Assembly: GCF_040822085.1 (NCBI RefSeq)
Contig: NZ_CP162006.1
Location: 992,001-1,056,000, forward strand
Direction of reading: 5' to 3'
DNA length: 64,000 bases
Origin: Rhodoferax sp. WC2427
GTDB lineage: Bacteria; Pseudomonadota; Gammaproteobacteria; Burkholderiales; Burkholderiaceae_C
Shown here: piece after piece, positions 25,922-34,076 of the stretch
Position numbering within the stretch: the stretch's first letter is position 1
How the letters are laid out: each line of letters starts with the position of its first letter
Notes under the pieces: model-generated
The model's database searches: none
The model's input: only the letters and a program-made list of their open reading frames with translations
Told to the model about the DNA's origin: nothing
Made by a program: the position numbers and the translations under genes

Positions 25922-26962
25922 CTAAACGCTGGCGCGTTCGATGATGCGAAAGCCGATGTCCACCATGCGCTGGGGCACGGGGCGGCCCTCGACGCGGTCA
26001 ACAATGCAGCGTGCGGCTTCGGTGCCGATGCGCGTGCCGTCGATGCGCACGGTGGTCAGGGCGGGGTGCAGGTCTTGCGCAAAGGCCAGGTCGCCAAAGC
26101 CCACCACCGCCAGCTGTCCGGGTACGGCCATGCCCAGGGCCTGGGTCTCGGTCAGCACGCCTAACGCCAGCAGGTCGGAGCTGCAAAACACCGCGTCAAA
26201 GTGGCTGCCGCGCGCCAGCAAGGCCTGCAGGCCGCTGCGCCCACTGCCCAGGGTGGTGGGGGCGGGCACCACATGCACCAGCGGCTCGGGCAGCCCCAAG
26301 CTGAGGGCGGTGGCCACAAAGGCCTGGCTGCGGCGCCGGGCGCGTTCGTCGTCGCCGCCGATGACGGCCAGGCGCTGATAGCCACGGCTGTGCAGGTAGC
26401 GGCACACCGCATCGGCCACTGCGCTGTGCGAAAAGCCGACCAGCATGTCGATCGGCTCGGGGGTCAGGTCCCAGGTTTCCACCACCGGAATGCCCGAGGC
26501 CTGCAGCCGGCGGCGCGCATCGGCCGAGTGCACCACGCCGGTGAGCACGATGCCGTCGGGCCGGCGGCCAATGATGGCCCCCAGCAGTTCGTCTTCCAGC
26601 GGGTCGGCATAGCCGGTTTGCCCCAGCATCAGTTGGTAGCCCTGCAGCCGCAGTGCGGCGGTGAGGGCTTGCACGGTTTCGTTGAAAACCGGGCTGACCA
26701 GAGTTGGCACCAGGGCGGCCACCAGGCGGCTTTTGTTGGACCGCAGACCGCCCGCCAGCAGGTTGGGCACGTAGCCCGTGCTGGCAATGGCGGCGCGCAC
26801 TTTGGCCAGCGTGGCAGGCGGCAGCCGGTCCGGGGTGTTGATGGCGCGAGACACGGTCATGGCCGACAAACCGGCCAGCCGCGCCACATCGTTCACGGTG
26901 ATGCTGGTGGCGCGGCGCTTGCGTTCGGGGGCGGGCGGTGGAGGAGGGGGCATCGCGGTCAT
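25922..26962 (-). CDS. LacI-family transcriptional regulator
   Basis: This protein of about 346 residues has an N-terminal LacI helix-turn-helix (ITVNDVARLAGLSAMTVSRAIN) with hinge helix, and a C-terminal periplasmic-binding-like sensor (ending VGFGDLAFAQDLHPALTTVRID). The sensor resembles the gluconate-responsive GntR branch in general character, but the ligand cannot be read. The upstream TTG at 26983 and the ATG at 26953 are alternative starts, none with a clear ribosome site. It lies on the same strand immediately upstream of the GH3 gene, with two palindromic operators between them, which makes the GH3 gene its likely target. Confidence 0.88.
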   Translation of the reverse strand: MTAMPPPPPPAPERKRRATSITVNDVARLAGLSAMTVSRAINTPDRLPPATLAKVRAAIASTGYVPNLLAGGLRSNKSRLVAALVPTLVSPVFNETVQALTAALRLQGYQLMLGQTGYADPLEDELLGAIIGRRPDGIVLTGVVHSADARRRLQASGIPVVETWDLTPEPIDMLVGFSHSAVADAVCRYLHSRGYQRLAVIGGDDERARRRSQAFVATALSLGLPEPLVHVVPAPTTLGSGRSGLQALLARGSHFDAVFCSSDLLALGVLTETQALGMAVPGQLAVVGFGDLAFAQDLHPALTTVRIDGTRIGTEAARCIVDRVEGRPVPQRMVDIGFRIIERASV

Positions 26963-27020
26963 TGCGATGGATGGTAGCTGCAACCGCGCCGCCCAGGCCC
27001 GCCCACGCAGGATTCTGATT

Positions 27021-27088
27021 TACTCCTGAAAATATAGCTGCTTACGCTGATGGAATGGGCGATACAGGCCTATTTCATGCTGAAACGT
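27021..27088 (+). repeat. dispersed ~60-bp element, copy 7
   Basis: TACTCCTGAAAATATAGCTG, TTACGCT, TGGAATGGGCG, CAGGCC and TATTT match the family. It overlaps the last codons of the EF-hand gene, whose stop is at 27075-27077. Confidence 0.75.
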
Positions 27089-27788
27089 TGATGGTGGAGC
27101 CGGTGGCTGGTTGGCTTTGCCCGGCAGCAATTTCGGCATATTGCTTGAGCACCTGCTGCGCCAACTGGTTGATATCGATGCGGTCGCTGCCATTGGCGCT
27201 GGTGGAGGACGCCTTTTGCAGCGTCTCCACCGCGGTGCTGACCTGCTGGGCAAAGGTATCGGCCTCGGTGGTGCTGAGCTTGCCGTCCTTGTCGGTATCG
27301 ATGGCCTTGAGCAGGGCCTGCAAGGTGTCGGTGGTACTGGCCGTGCCGTTGGCGGCACCCGCGGCGGCTTCGGCGGCCGAGACGATGCCGTCCTGGTTGG
27401 TGTCCAGCGGGTCGTAGGTGGTGCTGTCGCTGCTGCTGGCGGCTTCGGCAGGCGGGGCGCCACCGGGCGGTGGGCCGCCTGCGCCGCGCGTTTGCGAAAA
27501 CTCTACGGTGCTGGGCAGGGGAACGATGCTGGAAATGCCGCTTTTCAGCTCGTCTGCATCCAGGCTTCCGTTGCGGTCGGTGTCGAGCTCGGTTACCAGG
27601 TCGGCGGCGGTGCGGGTGTTGGTGACACCGGTGCGCTCGGACACCTTGTCCATCAGCGTCTGCAGTTCGGTGCTGTCCACGCCGCCGCTACCGTCGGTGT
27701 CGGTCTTGGCAAACAGTTTGGCTTTGCGCTCGGCGGCCTGCGCGGCCCAGGCGTTGCCGCTGTTGCTGATGCTACTGATGGATGCCAT
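27075..27788 (-). CDS. protein with four EF-hand calcium loops
   Basis: This 237-residue protein starts MASISSISNSGN and has no typical signal peptide. Four EF-hand loops can be seen in order: DTDGSGGVDSTE, DTDRNGSLDADE, DTNQDGIVSAAE and DTDKDGKLSTTE. Loops 1, 2 and 4 have near-complete Ca2+ ligand sets. Loop 3 has Ser where a ligand position is usually filled by oxygen side chains and still ends in Glu. The middle is Gly/Pro/Ala-rich. ATG 27788 has AAGGA upstream, and an in-frame frame extension to 27869 is unlikely. It is divergent from a two-component system. Calcium buffering or sensing is likely; location is uncertain. Confidence 0.82.
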   Translation of the reverse strand: MASISSISNSGNAWAAQAAERKAKLFAKTDTDGSGGVDSTELQTLMDKVSERTGVTNTRTAADLVTELDTDRNGSLDADELKSGISSIVPLPSTVEFSQTRGAGGPPPGGAPPAEAASSSDSTTYDPLDTNQDGIVSAAEAAAGAANGTASTTDTLQALLKAIDTDKDGKLSTTEADTFAQQVSTAVETLQKASSTSANGSDRIDINQLAQQVLKQYAEIAAGQSQPATGSTINVSA

Positions 27789-27968
27789 GGAAGTCCTTGA
27801 AGTCGTTCGCCTGATTCTTGTGCCCGCCTGTAAAGCGGGCTTGTCTGGTTTGTATCGGCGTTGGTACAAAGGCCGGTGTGAGCGCCGGAAAAGAGGGGTG
27901 AAGCACAGCCAGTTCTGCGCTTAAGGGGGCTTTGGCCTGCCTACACTTTTCGGCGAAATGAGCAACTT

Positions 27969-28718
27969 ATGAACCCCTGTCGGCAAATTCTGGTCGTGGA
28001 CGACGACGCAGGCATCACCACGCTGTTGCGCGACTACCTGTCGGGTTTCGCGCTGTGCGCCCATACGGCCCACGATGGCCCCAGCATGCGCCAGCAGCTG
28101 GCCAGCCTGCCGATCGACCTGGTGGTGCTGGATGTGATGTTGCCCGGCATGGACGGACTGAGCCTGGCGCGCGAGCTGCGCCAGCACTCGGCCATTCCCA
28201 TCATCATGCTGACCGCCCGCACCGGCCACTTTGACCGGGTGCTGGGCCTGGAGATGGGGGCCGACGACTACATGGGCAAGCCCTTTGAACCGCGCGAGCT
28301 GGTGGCTCGCATCCACACCGTGCTGCGCCGCGCCGCCTCGGTGCACGACCGCATCCTGCAGGAAGTGGGCAGCGACACGGTGTACTTCGACGGCTGGGCC
28401 CTGCACCGCCACGAGCGGCGGCTGACCGCCCCCTCGGGCCTGGTGGTGCCGCTGTCGAACGCCGAATTTCGCCTGCTGTCGAGTTTTCTGGCCGCGCCCC
28501 GCCGCCTGCTGAGCCGCGACCAGCTGATGGAGCAGGCCCGCGGCCGCGCTATGGATGCGTTCGAGCGCAGTATCGACCTGCTGGTGTCGCGGCTGCGGCA
28601 GAAGTTGAGCGACTCCACCCAGCCGGGCGATGCGCCGTCGATGATCAAGACCGTGCGCGGTGCGGGCTATATGTTGACCGCCCGGTCCGTGCAGGGCCAG
28701 CCCGCGTGGCCGCACTGA
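27969..28718 (+). CDS. OmpR-family response regulator
   Basis: This 249-residue regulator has a receiver domain with acidic pair DDD near residue 12, phospho-acceptor Asp in VVLDVMLPGMDG (about residue 54) and Lys in GKPFEPREL. An OmpR-type winged helix (ERSIDLLVSRLRQKL, IKTVRGAGYML) follows. The start ATG 27969 lies only about 25 bp after a possible -10 (TACACT). It overlaps the kinase gene by 13 bp. Its target is not shown, but the divergent EF-hand gene shares the 180-bp intergenic region. Confidence 0.92.
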   Translation: MNPCRQILVVDDDAGITTLLRDYLSGFALCAHTAHDGPSMRQQLASLPIDLVVLDVMLPGMDGLSLARELRQHSAIPIIMLTARTGHFDRVLGLEMGADDYMGKPFEPRELVARIHTVLRRAASVHDRILQEVGSDTVYFDGWALHRHERRLTAPSGLVVPLSNAEFRLLSSFLAAPRRLLSRDQLMEQARGRAMDAFERSIDLLVSRLRQKLSDSTQPGDAPSMIKTVRGAGYMLTARSVQGQPAWPH

Positions 28719-29740
28719 AGCGCCTGCTGCCCGCGACCCTGTTCGGCCGTCTGGCCTTGTTGCTATGCGTGGCCGTGCTGGCCAGCCATGTACTGGCATT
28801 GACCATGGTGCTCGGGCTGGGCCGCCCGCTGGAGGGTGGCGCGGGCATGGGGTCTGGCCACCGCCCACCGCCTCCGCCTGGCATGTCGATCTGGGACATG
28901 CCGGGCCTGTGGCTGGACATAGGCGTGCGCATGAGCGCCTTGGTACTGGCGGCCTGGATTGGGGCCCGTTGGTTGTCCGAACCCATCCGCCGCCTGGCCC
29001 GTGCCGCCAAGGCCCTGGGCCAGGACATCGACCACCCGCCGCTGGCCGAAGACGGCCCGCTGGAGTGCCGCGAGGCCAGCCAGGTGTTCAACCAGATGCA
29101 GGCGCAAATCCGCCAGCAGCTGCGCGAGCGCGACCGCTTTGTGGCGGCGGTGTCACACGATTTGCGTACCCCGCTGACGCGGCTGCGCCTGCGCACCGAA
29201 AGCCTGGCCGACGCGGCGCAAAAGCAAGCTTTTCAAAACGATGTGGTCGAGATGGACGCCATGATCACGGCCACGCTGGACTATCTGCGCGGCGCGGCCG
29301 ACGAGGAAGCCTTTGTGCTGCTGGACGTGCATTCGCTGGTGCACAGCATGGCCGACGACCAGTTGGCCTGTGGGCACACGGTGCGCGTCACCGGCAGCGC
29401 CGCCCCGGTACGGGCCCAGGCCTCGGCCATGCGGCGCTGCATTGGTAACCTGGTGGACAACGCCATCCGCTACGGCGGCGCGGCGCATATCCGGCTCAGC
29501 GATGGGGCCTATTGGCTGCGGATCGAGGTTGTTGATGCCGGCCCGGGCCTGCCGGAGTCCGAGCTGGAGCAGGTGCTGGCCCCGTTTTACCGCGTCGAAG
29601 CCTCGCGCAACCGCCACCACGGCGGGGTCGGACTGGGCCTGTCCATCAGCCATGACATTGCCCGCAAGCACCGGGGCAGTTTGCAATTGCGCAACGGCGA
29701 TAGCGCCGGGCTGGTGGCTACTCTGCGTTTGCCTCGATAA
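28706..29740 (+). CDS. membrane sensor histidine kinase
   Basis: This 344-residue kinase pairs with the response regulator. Two membrane helices bracket a short periplasmic loop of about 35 residues rich in His, Pro and Gly (GHRPPPPPGMSIWDMP). A HAMP segment follows, then the H-box VSHDLRTPLTRLRLR, N-box RCIGNLVDNAIRYGG and G-boxes DAGPGLPE and GGVGLGLSI. The start is GTG 28706 inside the upstream gene. Small periplasmic loops with His/Asp/Met suggest sensing of a metal ion or membrane state, but this is inference. Confidence 0.92.
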   Translation: MAALKRLLPATLFGRLALLLCVAVLASHVLALTMVLGLGRPLEGGAGMGSGHRPPPPPGMSIWDMPGLWLDIGVRMSALVLAAWIGARWLSEPIRRLARAAKALGQDIDHPPLAEDGPLECREASQVFNQMQAQIRQQLRERDRFVAAVSHDLRTPLTRLRLRTESLADAAQKQAFQNDVVEMDAMITATLDYLRGAADEEAFVLLDVHSLVHSMADDQLACGHTVRVTGSAAPVRAQASAMRRCIGNLVDNAIRYGGAAHIRLSDGAYWLRIEVVDAGPGLPESELEQVLAPFYRVEASRNRHHGGVGLGLSISHDIARKHRGSLQLRNGDSAGLVATLRLPR

Positions 29741-29966
29741 GCGTAAAGCGTGGCTGGCGCACGCCGTCGATCACCACTTCTTCTTCAAACATCGCCGCCG
29801 GGCGCACCCACAGCCCGTGCTCGCCGTACAGGGCGCGGTATAGGGTCAGGGGCTCCAGGGTTTCGCTGTGCCGCACCGTACCGACCACGTCGTACAGCAT
29901 GCCTTTGTAGTGGCGGTAACGGCCGGGCGGGGTGGTGATGAGCGGGGGCAGGGTGGGGTCGGACAT
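29718..29966 (-). CDS. DUF1653 family protein
   Basis: This 82-residue small protein matches the DUF1653 pattern: GRYRHYKGMLYDVVGTVRHSETLEPLTLYRALYG (in two pieces RYRHYKG and HSETLEPLTLYR) and LWVRPAAMFEEEV. The function of the family is unknown. Its last 23 bp overlap the tail of the convergent kinase gene. Confidence 0.85.
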   Translation of the reverse strand: MSDPTLPPLITTPPGRYRHYKGMLYDVVGTVRHSETLEPLTLYRALYGEHGLWVRPAAMFEEEVVIDGVRQPRFTLIEANAE

Positions 29967-30008
29967 ACAGATTTAAGAGATAAAACAGGCGGCGTGGGAC
30001 CCACATGG

Positions 30009-30014
30009 GACAAT
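30009..30014 (+). promoter_or_regulatory. -10-like GACAAT placed 7 nt before a start codon
   Basis: GACAAT at 30009-30014 is followed by 7 nt and the ATG at 30022, which would place transcription start at or within a base or two of the A of ATG, giving a leaderless mRNA. No ribosome site is present. Similar spacing is seen at uvrD and rimO. Confidence 0.45.
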
Positions 30015-30021
30015 TGGGGCT

Positions 30022-31293
30022 ATGCATCCTAAAGATTTCCTCGACGAGTGTTCTGAACTCGTACGCCAAGCCCTCCAATTTGAACACCCTGCCGACTCGG
30101 TGGTTTCGCGGTTTTTCCGCGACAACCGGTCGCTGGGCCCACGCGAGCGCGCCACCCTGGCCGAAACCGTCTACACGGTTTTGCGCAAGAAACTGCTGTT
30201 TGACCACCTGGCCCCTTCGGGCAGCGGCTCCAAGCAGCGCCGTCTGGCGATTCTGGGCTTCCATGGCCCGCGCGACTTTTTGTACGGCGCACTGACCGAC
30301 CAGGAAAAGACCTGGCTGGAAAACTGCGACAAGGTCAAGACCGAAGACTTGCTCGACCGCCACCGCCACAACCTGCCCGAGTGGCTGGTGCAGCCGCTCA
30401 AAGAGCAGCTCAAGGACGAATTCTGGCCGCTGGTGGAAAGCCTGGTCCACGGCGCAGGCCTGGATTTGCGCGTCAACGCCCTGAACGCCAAGCGCGACGA
30501 CGTGCAAAAAGAGCTGGCCAAGGTGGGCATCAAGTCCGTGGCCACCCCGTACTCACCCTACGGCCTGCGCCTGGCCGACAAGCCTGCGCTGACCAAACTC
30601 GACGCCTTCACCCGCGGTGCCATCGAAGTACAAGACGAAGGCTCGCAGCTGCTGGCCCTGCTGCTGGATGCCAAGCGTGGCGAAATGGTGGTGGACTTCT
30701 GCGCCGGTGCCGGTGGCAAGACACTGGCCATCGGTGCGGGCATGCGCAGCACCGGTCGGCTCTATGCGTTTGACACCTCGGGCCACCGCCTGGACGCGCT
30801 CAAGCCCCGGCTGGCGCGCAGCGGTTTGTCCAACGTCCACCCCGCCGCCATCGCCCACGAGCGCGACGACCGCATCAAGCGCCTGACCGGCAAGATCGAC
30901 CGCGTGCTGGTCGATGCCCCGTGCTCCGGCCTGGGCACCCTGCGCCGCAACCCCGACATGAAATGGCGGCAAACCCCCAAGGCCGTGGAGGAGCTGGTGG
31001 TCAAGCAAACCGCGATTTTGCAAAGCGCCGCGCGCCTGCTGAAATCCGGTGGTCGCCTGGTGTATGCCACCTGCAGCATCCTGCCCGCAGAAAACGAAGA
31101 GATCGCGCTGGCCTTCTCGGCGGCGAATCCCGACTTCACCCCTCTTGAAACGGCCGACATCCTGACCCATCTGAAGGTGGACAACGCGGCCAGCCTGTGC
31201 AGTGGTCCGGTCAGCGGTGGCGAATTTTTGCGTCTGTGGCCGCACCGGCATGGCACAGACGGCTTCTTTGCGGCGGTTTGGCAGAAGAAATAA
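30022..31293 (+). CDS. RsmB/NOP-family RNA cytosine-5 methyltransferase
   Basis: This 423-residue enzyme methylates cytosine C5 in rRNA or tRNA with S-adenosylmethionine. The N-terminal part (about 1-75) is NusB-like (VVSRFFRDNRSLGPRERATLAETVY). The catalytic domain has the SAM loop DFCAGAGGKTLAIG, the motif IV Cys in DAPCSGLGTLRRNPD and the second Cys in YATCSILPAEN. It is a little short and diverged for classical RsmB, so I do not assign the exact target. Its start has no ribosome site but a -10-like element 7 nt upstream. Confidence 0.9.
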   Translation: MHPKDFLDECSELVRQALQFEHPADSVVSRFFRDNRSLGPRERATLAETVYTVLRKKLLFDHLAPSGSGSKQRRLAILGFHGPRDFLYGALTDQEKTWLENCDKVKTEDLLDRHRHNLPEWLVQPLKEQLKDEFWPLVESLVHGAGLDLRVNALNAKRDDVQKELAKVGIKSVATPYSPYGLRLADKPALTKLDAFTRGAIEVQDEGSQLLALLLDAKRGEMVVDFCAGAGGKTLAIGAGMRSTGRLYAFDTSGHRLDALKPRLARSGLSNVHPAAIAHERDDRIKRLTGKIDRVLVDAPCSGLGTLRRNPDMKWRQTPKAVEELVVKQTAILQSAARLLKSGGRLVYATCSILPAENEEIALAFSAANPDFTPLETADILTHLKVDNAASLCSGPVSGGEFLRLWPHRHGTDGFFAAVWQKK

Positions 31294-31307
31294 CGCCCAG
31301 AGTGTGT

Positions 31308-31352
31308 GTAGGTAGAGACGGAGCCCTAGGATATTTGGGGGCTCCTGCCTAC
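31308..31352 (+). promoter_or_regulatory. two-part hairpin between the methyltransferase and desaturase genes
   Basis: GTAGG, 7 nt, GGAGCCC, 12 nt, GGGCTCC, 2 nt, CCTAC forms nested stems. It lies 15 bp after the methyltransferase stop and 65 bp before the desaturase ATG. It could be a terminator without a T-run or a leader structure. Confidence 0.4.
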
Positions 31353-31416
31353 AATAGAAGGCTGGCCAGCACATTCCTAACCGCTAGCCCATATTAAAGA
31401 CCAAGGCTATTACTTT

Positions 31417-32631
31417 ATGTTGTTACCCGATTGGGCTGTGTTGAACGCAGCTGTTGACTGGCTTGCGAACGGTTTGTGGAACCTGTCCTGGTGGCAGATC
31501 GTGTTGTACACGCTGGTCACCACCCACATCACCATTGCCAGTGTCACCATTTACCTGCACCGCCACCAGGCGCACCGGGCCATGGATCTGCACGCCATTC
31601 CTGCCCACTTTTTCCGTTTCTGGCTGTGGCTGGGCACCGGACAGGTCACCAAGGAATGGGTGTCCATCCACCGCAAGCACCACGCCAAGTGCGAAACCAA
31701 AGACGATCCGCACAGCCCGCACGCCCATGGCATCAAAACCGTGTTCTGGACCGGTGCCGAGCTGTACCGCAAAGAATCCAAAAACCAGGAAACCCTGGCC
31801 AAGTACAGCCATGGCTGCCCCAACGACTGGATCGAACGCAATCTGTACACCCGTTTCAGCTGGCAAGGCGTGGGCCTGATGCTGATTCTGAATCTGGCGA
31901 TGTTCGGTATTGCAGGCCTGTCGGTCTGGGCCGTGCAGATGATCTGGATTCCTGTGACTGCTGCTGGCATCATCAATGGTATTGGCCACTACTGGGGCTA
32001 CCGCAACTTTGAAGCGCCCGATGCCAGCACCAATATCTCGCCCTGGGGCATTTTGATTGGTGGCGAAGAGTTGCATAACAACCACCACACCTACCCCACG
32101 TCGGCCAAGTTTTCTGTCAAACCCTACGAGTTCGACATGGGCTGGGTTTACATCCGCGCCCTCGAAACGATTGGTTTGGCCAAGGTCAAGAAAACCCCGC
32201 CCAAGCTGCTGCTGGGTGCCATCAAGCCCGTGGCCGATGAAAAGACGCTCGAAGCGCTGATCGCCAACCGCTACGAAGTCATGGCCGGTTTTGCCCGCGA
32301 CATGCGCCAGGCCTGCAAGTCCGAGCTGGAGGCCCTCAAGGCCCGCAAGGGTGACGTGTCGGCGCTGCAGGCCGCCAAGCGCTGGATGCACCGCGATGCT
32401 GAGAAAGTTCCCGCTGCGGCCCAGCCACATCTGGACCAGGCCCGTGCCGCCCACCCCGTGCTCGACAAAATGGTGGTGATGCGCGAAGAGCTGCGCCAGA
32501 TGTGGCTCAACACCTCGCAGTCGCGTGAGCAGCTCACCATCGACCTGCAAGCCTGGTGCCATCGCGCCGAAAGCAGCGGCATCAAAGCCCTGCAAGAGTT
32601 CTCGATGAAGCTGCGCGCCGCCCACGCCTGA
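31417..32631 (+). CDS. acyl-lipid/acyl-CoA desaturase with ISL3-like alpha-bundle tail
   Basis: This 404-residue membrane di-iron desaturase introduces a double bond in fatty acyl chains. Three histidine boxes are visible: HRHQAHR (about 48-54), HRKHHA (about 88) and HNNHHTYP (about 224). About four membrane helices surround them. Residues from about 285 to the end form a soluble helical extension finishing LQAWCHRAESSGIKALQEF, which resembles the C-terminal helices of ISL3-type transposases, a fusion known as the DesA/ISL3 tail. The desaturase core is complete. It ends before a strong bidirectional terminator. Confidence 0.92.
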   Translation: MLLPDWAVLNAAVDWLANGLWNLSWWQIVLYTLVTTHITIASVTIYLHRHQAHRAMDLHAIPAHFFRFWLWLGTGQVTKEWVSIHRKHHAKCETKDDPHSPHAHGIKTVFWTGAELYRKESKNQETLAKYSHGCPNDWIERNLYTRFSWQGVGLMLILNLAMFGIAGLSVWAVQMIWIPVTAAGIINGIGHYWGYRNFEAPDASTNISPWGILIGGEELHNNHHTYPTSAKFSVKPYEFDMGWVYIRALETIGLAKVKKTPPKLLLGAIKPVADEKTLEALIANRYEVMAGFARDMRQACKSELEALKARKGDVSALQAAKRWMHRDAEKVPAAAQPHLDQARAAHPVLDKMVVMREELRQMWLNTSQSREQLTIDLQAWCHRAESSGIKALQEFSMKLRAAHA

Positions 32632-32647
32632 TCGCGTTCACCGCTCC

Positions 32648-32689
32648 CAGACAACAAAAAGCCCGCTTCTGCGGGCTTTTTGTTGTCTG
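32648..32689. terminator. bidirectional Rho-independent terminator
   Basis: A perfect 19-bp inverted repeat with a TTCT loop contains AAAAAGCCCGC and GCGGGCTTTTT. The A- and T-runs allow it to serve both the desaturase gene and the convergent CBS gene. Confidence 0.92.
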
Positions 32690-32691
32690 GC

Positions 32692-33351
32692 TCAGCCCCA
32701 CACGTCCAGCGGTGGGTCGTTTGCCACGGCGCGCAGGATGTCGGTGCGCCCGATAAATCCGGTCAGCGTGCCGTTGTCATCCACCACCGGCAGTCCGGGC
32801 AAATGCGTGTCCAGCAGTACCTGGGCGACGCGGCGGATGTCGGTGTCGGCGGTGGTGCTGGCCACCGGGGTCCACATCACGCTGGCCACGGGCAGGGCCA
32901 TGCGGTCAGCCCAGTCGGTGGCGCTGGGGATCTCCAGCGTGGGGTAGATGTCGGCCCGCAACAGCAATCCGACCAACTGGCCTTGTGCGTCTACCACGGG
33001 CATCTGGCCCACGCGGTGGCGGGCCAGCAGGGCGGCGGCGATGGCCAGCGGCACATCGGTCCGTACGGTCACTGCGGGCTGGGTCATCAGCAAACCCACC
33101 CGGTCCAGCGGTTGGCGTGGCGTGTCGGGCTGGCTCACCTGGGCGTAGGCTGCGACTGCCGTGGCGGGCAGCAAGCCTTTGGGGTGGGGCGTTTCGGCCT
33201 CGAACGGCGTCACCGATAGCTCGGGCTCCAGTACCAGGTCGTTGGCTTCGATGGGGTGCAGCCGCGCAACGGCATTCACTTTATCGATATGGCGTAACTG
33301 CTCAACCGTGCCGGTGAACACCCGCCCCGTAACCCCATAGACTGAAAACAT
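32692..33351 (-). CDS. protein with two CBS domains
   Basis: This 219-residue cytoplasmic protein has an N-terminal segment of about 85 residues of unknown fold, then a CBS pair. CBS1 includes MTQPAVTVRTDVPLAIAAALL and GQMPVVDAQGQLVGLL, and CBS2 includes MWTPVASTTADTDIRRVAQVL and LPGLPVVDDNGTLTGFIGRTDIL. CBS pairs bind adenine nucleotides and act as energy or redox sensors; no effector domain is fused. It is a stand-alone gene behind the terminator. Confidence 0.85.
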   Translation of the reverse strand: MFSVYGVTGRVFTGTVEQLRHIDKVNAVARLHPIEANDLVLEPELSVTPFEAETPHPKGLLPATAVAAYAQVSQPDTPRQPLDRVGLLMTQPAVTVRTDVPLAIAAALLARHRVGQMPVVDAQGQLVGLLLRADIYPTLEIPSATDWADRMALPVASVMWTPVASTTADTDIRRVAQVLLDTHLPGLPVVDDNGTLTGFIGRTDILRAVANDPPLDVWG

Positions 33352-33393
33352 GGCTTGTGCCCTCCTGCGGTATACAAATTAACACATTGCGTA

Positions 33394-34056
33394 TTATTCG
33401 TCTGTATCCCCGCACACCGACTGCGCCACTGCCACCACCCGCGCACTGGCATCTTCGACCCAGCCAATCACCCGCAGCCGGGCGGCTTGGGCGCCTGCCG
33501 GAACGCTCAAGGGGCGAATTTCCGCGTGCTCGCCCGCTGCGCTCCAGTCCAGCAGCAGGCTATTGCGCACCAGATTGCGTTCGACCGCCGTGCCATCGGC
33601 TCCGGCGGGAATGGTTTCTACCAGCGCCAGCCAGGCGGTGAGGGGGCCGTGGGCTGCTTCTTGGGTGGCTTGCAAGGCGATGGAGGTGCCAACGTAGCCG
33701 CCCAGCACCGGACCCCGGGCCACGCGCAGTGGCAAAGGCGGTGGTGGCGGGGCGGTGGGTGTCGCCGCCTGCCCCATCGCCTGTAGGCGGTCCAGCCCGT
33801 CCTGGCGCGCCGCTGCCGACAAGGGGGCGTCGTCGCCCAGCGCACCGGGCACGATCCAGTCCAGGGCCACCGCGCCGGGGCGGGGCAGGGCAGCGTGCGC
33901 ATCGGTCCAGCAGGCTTCGCAATCGGCGCTGATGAAGCGTTCCAGCAAGGCGGTGGGCGCGCTCTGGCCTTCGCTGGAGCAGGAAGCCTGGGCCAGTGCC
34001 GTCTGGTGGAGCGCCAGCAACAGGGCGGCGGCTCCTAGGGCTAGGGTGCTTTTCAT
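33394..34056 (-). CDS. secreted protein of unknown function, thioredoxin-like start
   Basis: This 220-residue protein has a signal peptide ending near TALAQ (about 22). After it comes ALLERFISADCEACWTD, which resembles the redox start of DUF1223-type secreted thioredoxin-fold proteins with a CxxC (CEAC). The rest, including a Pro-rich linker TAPPPPPLPLR and an Ig-like C-terminus, is not recognised. It may be a diverged periplasmic redox protein. Divergent from uvrD, with 20 bp between the two start codons. Confidence 0.65.
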   Translation of the reverse strand: MKSTLALGAAALLLALHQTALAQASCSSEGQSAPTALLERFISADCEACWTDAHAALPRPGAVALDWIVPGALGDDAPLSAAARQDGLDRLQAMGQAATPTAPPPPPLPLRVARGPVLGGYVGTSIALQATQEAAHGPLTAWLALVETIPAGADGTAVERNLVRNSLLLDWSAAGEHAEIRPLSVPAGAQAARLRVIGWVEDASARVVAVAQSVCGDTDE

Positions 34057-34064
34057 GGGGTTCC

Positions 34065-34070
34065 TACAAT
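34065..34070 (+). promoter_or_regulatory. -10-like TACAAT placed 6 nt before the uvrD start
   Basis: TACAAT is a consensus-like -10 lying 6 nt before the ATG at 34077, with no ribosome site between. A leaderless uvrD mRNA is predicted. The divergent gene start is at 34056, so the promoter must lie in this short gap or inside that gene. Confidence 0.5.
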
Positions 34071-34076
34071 CGGCCT

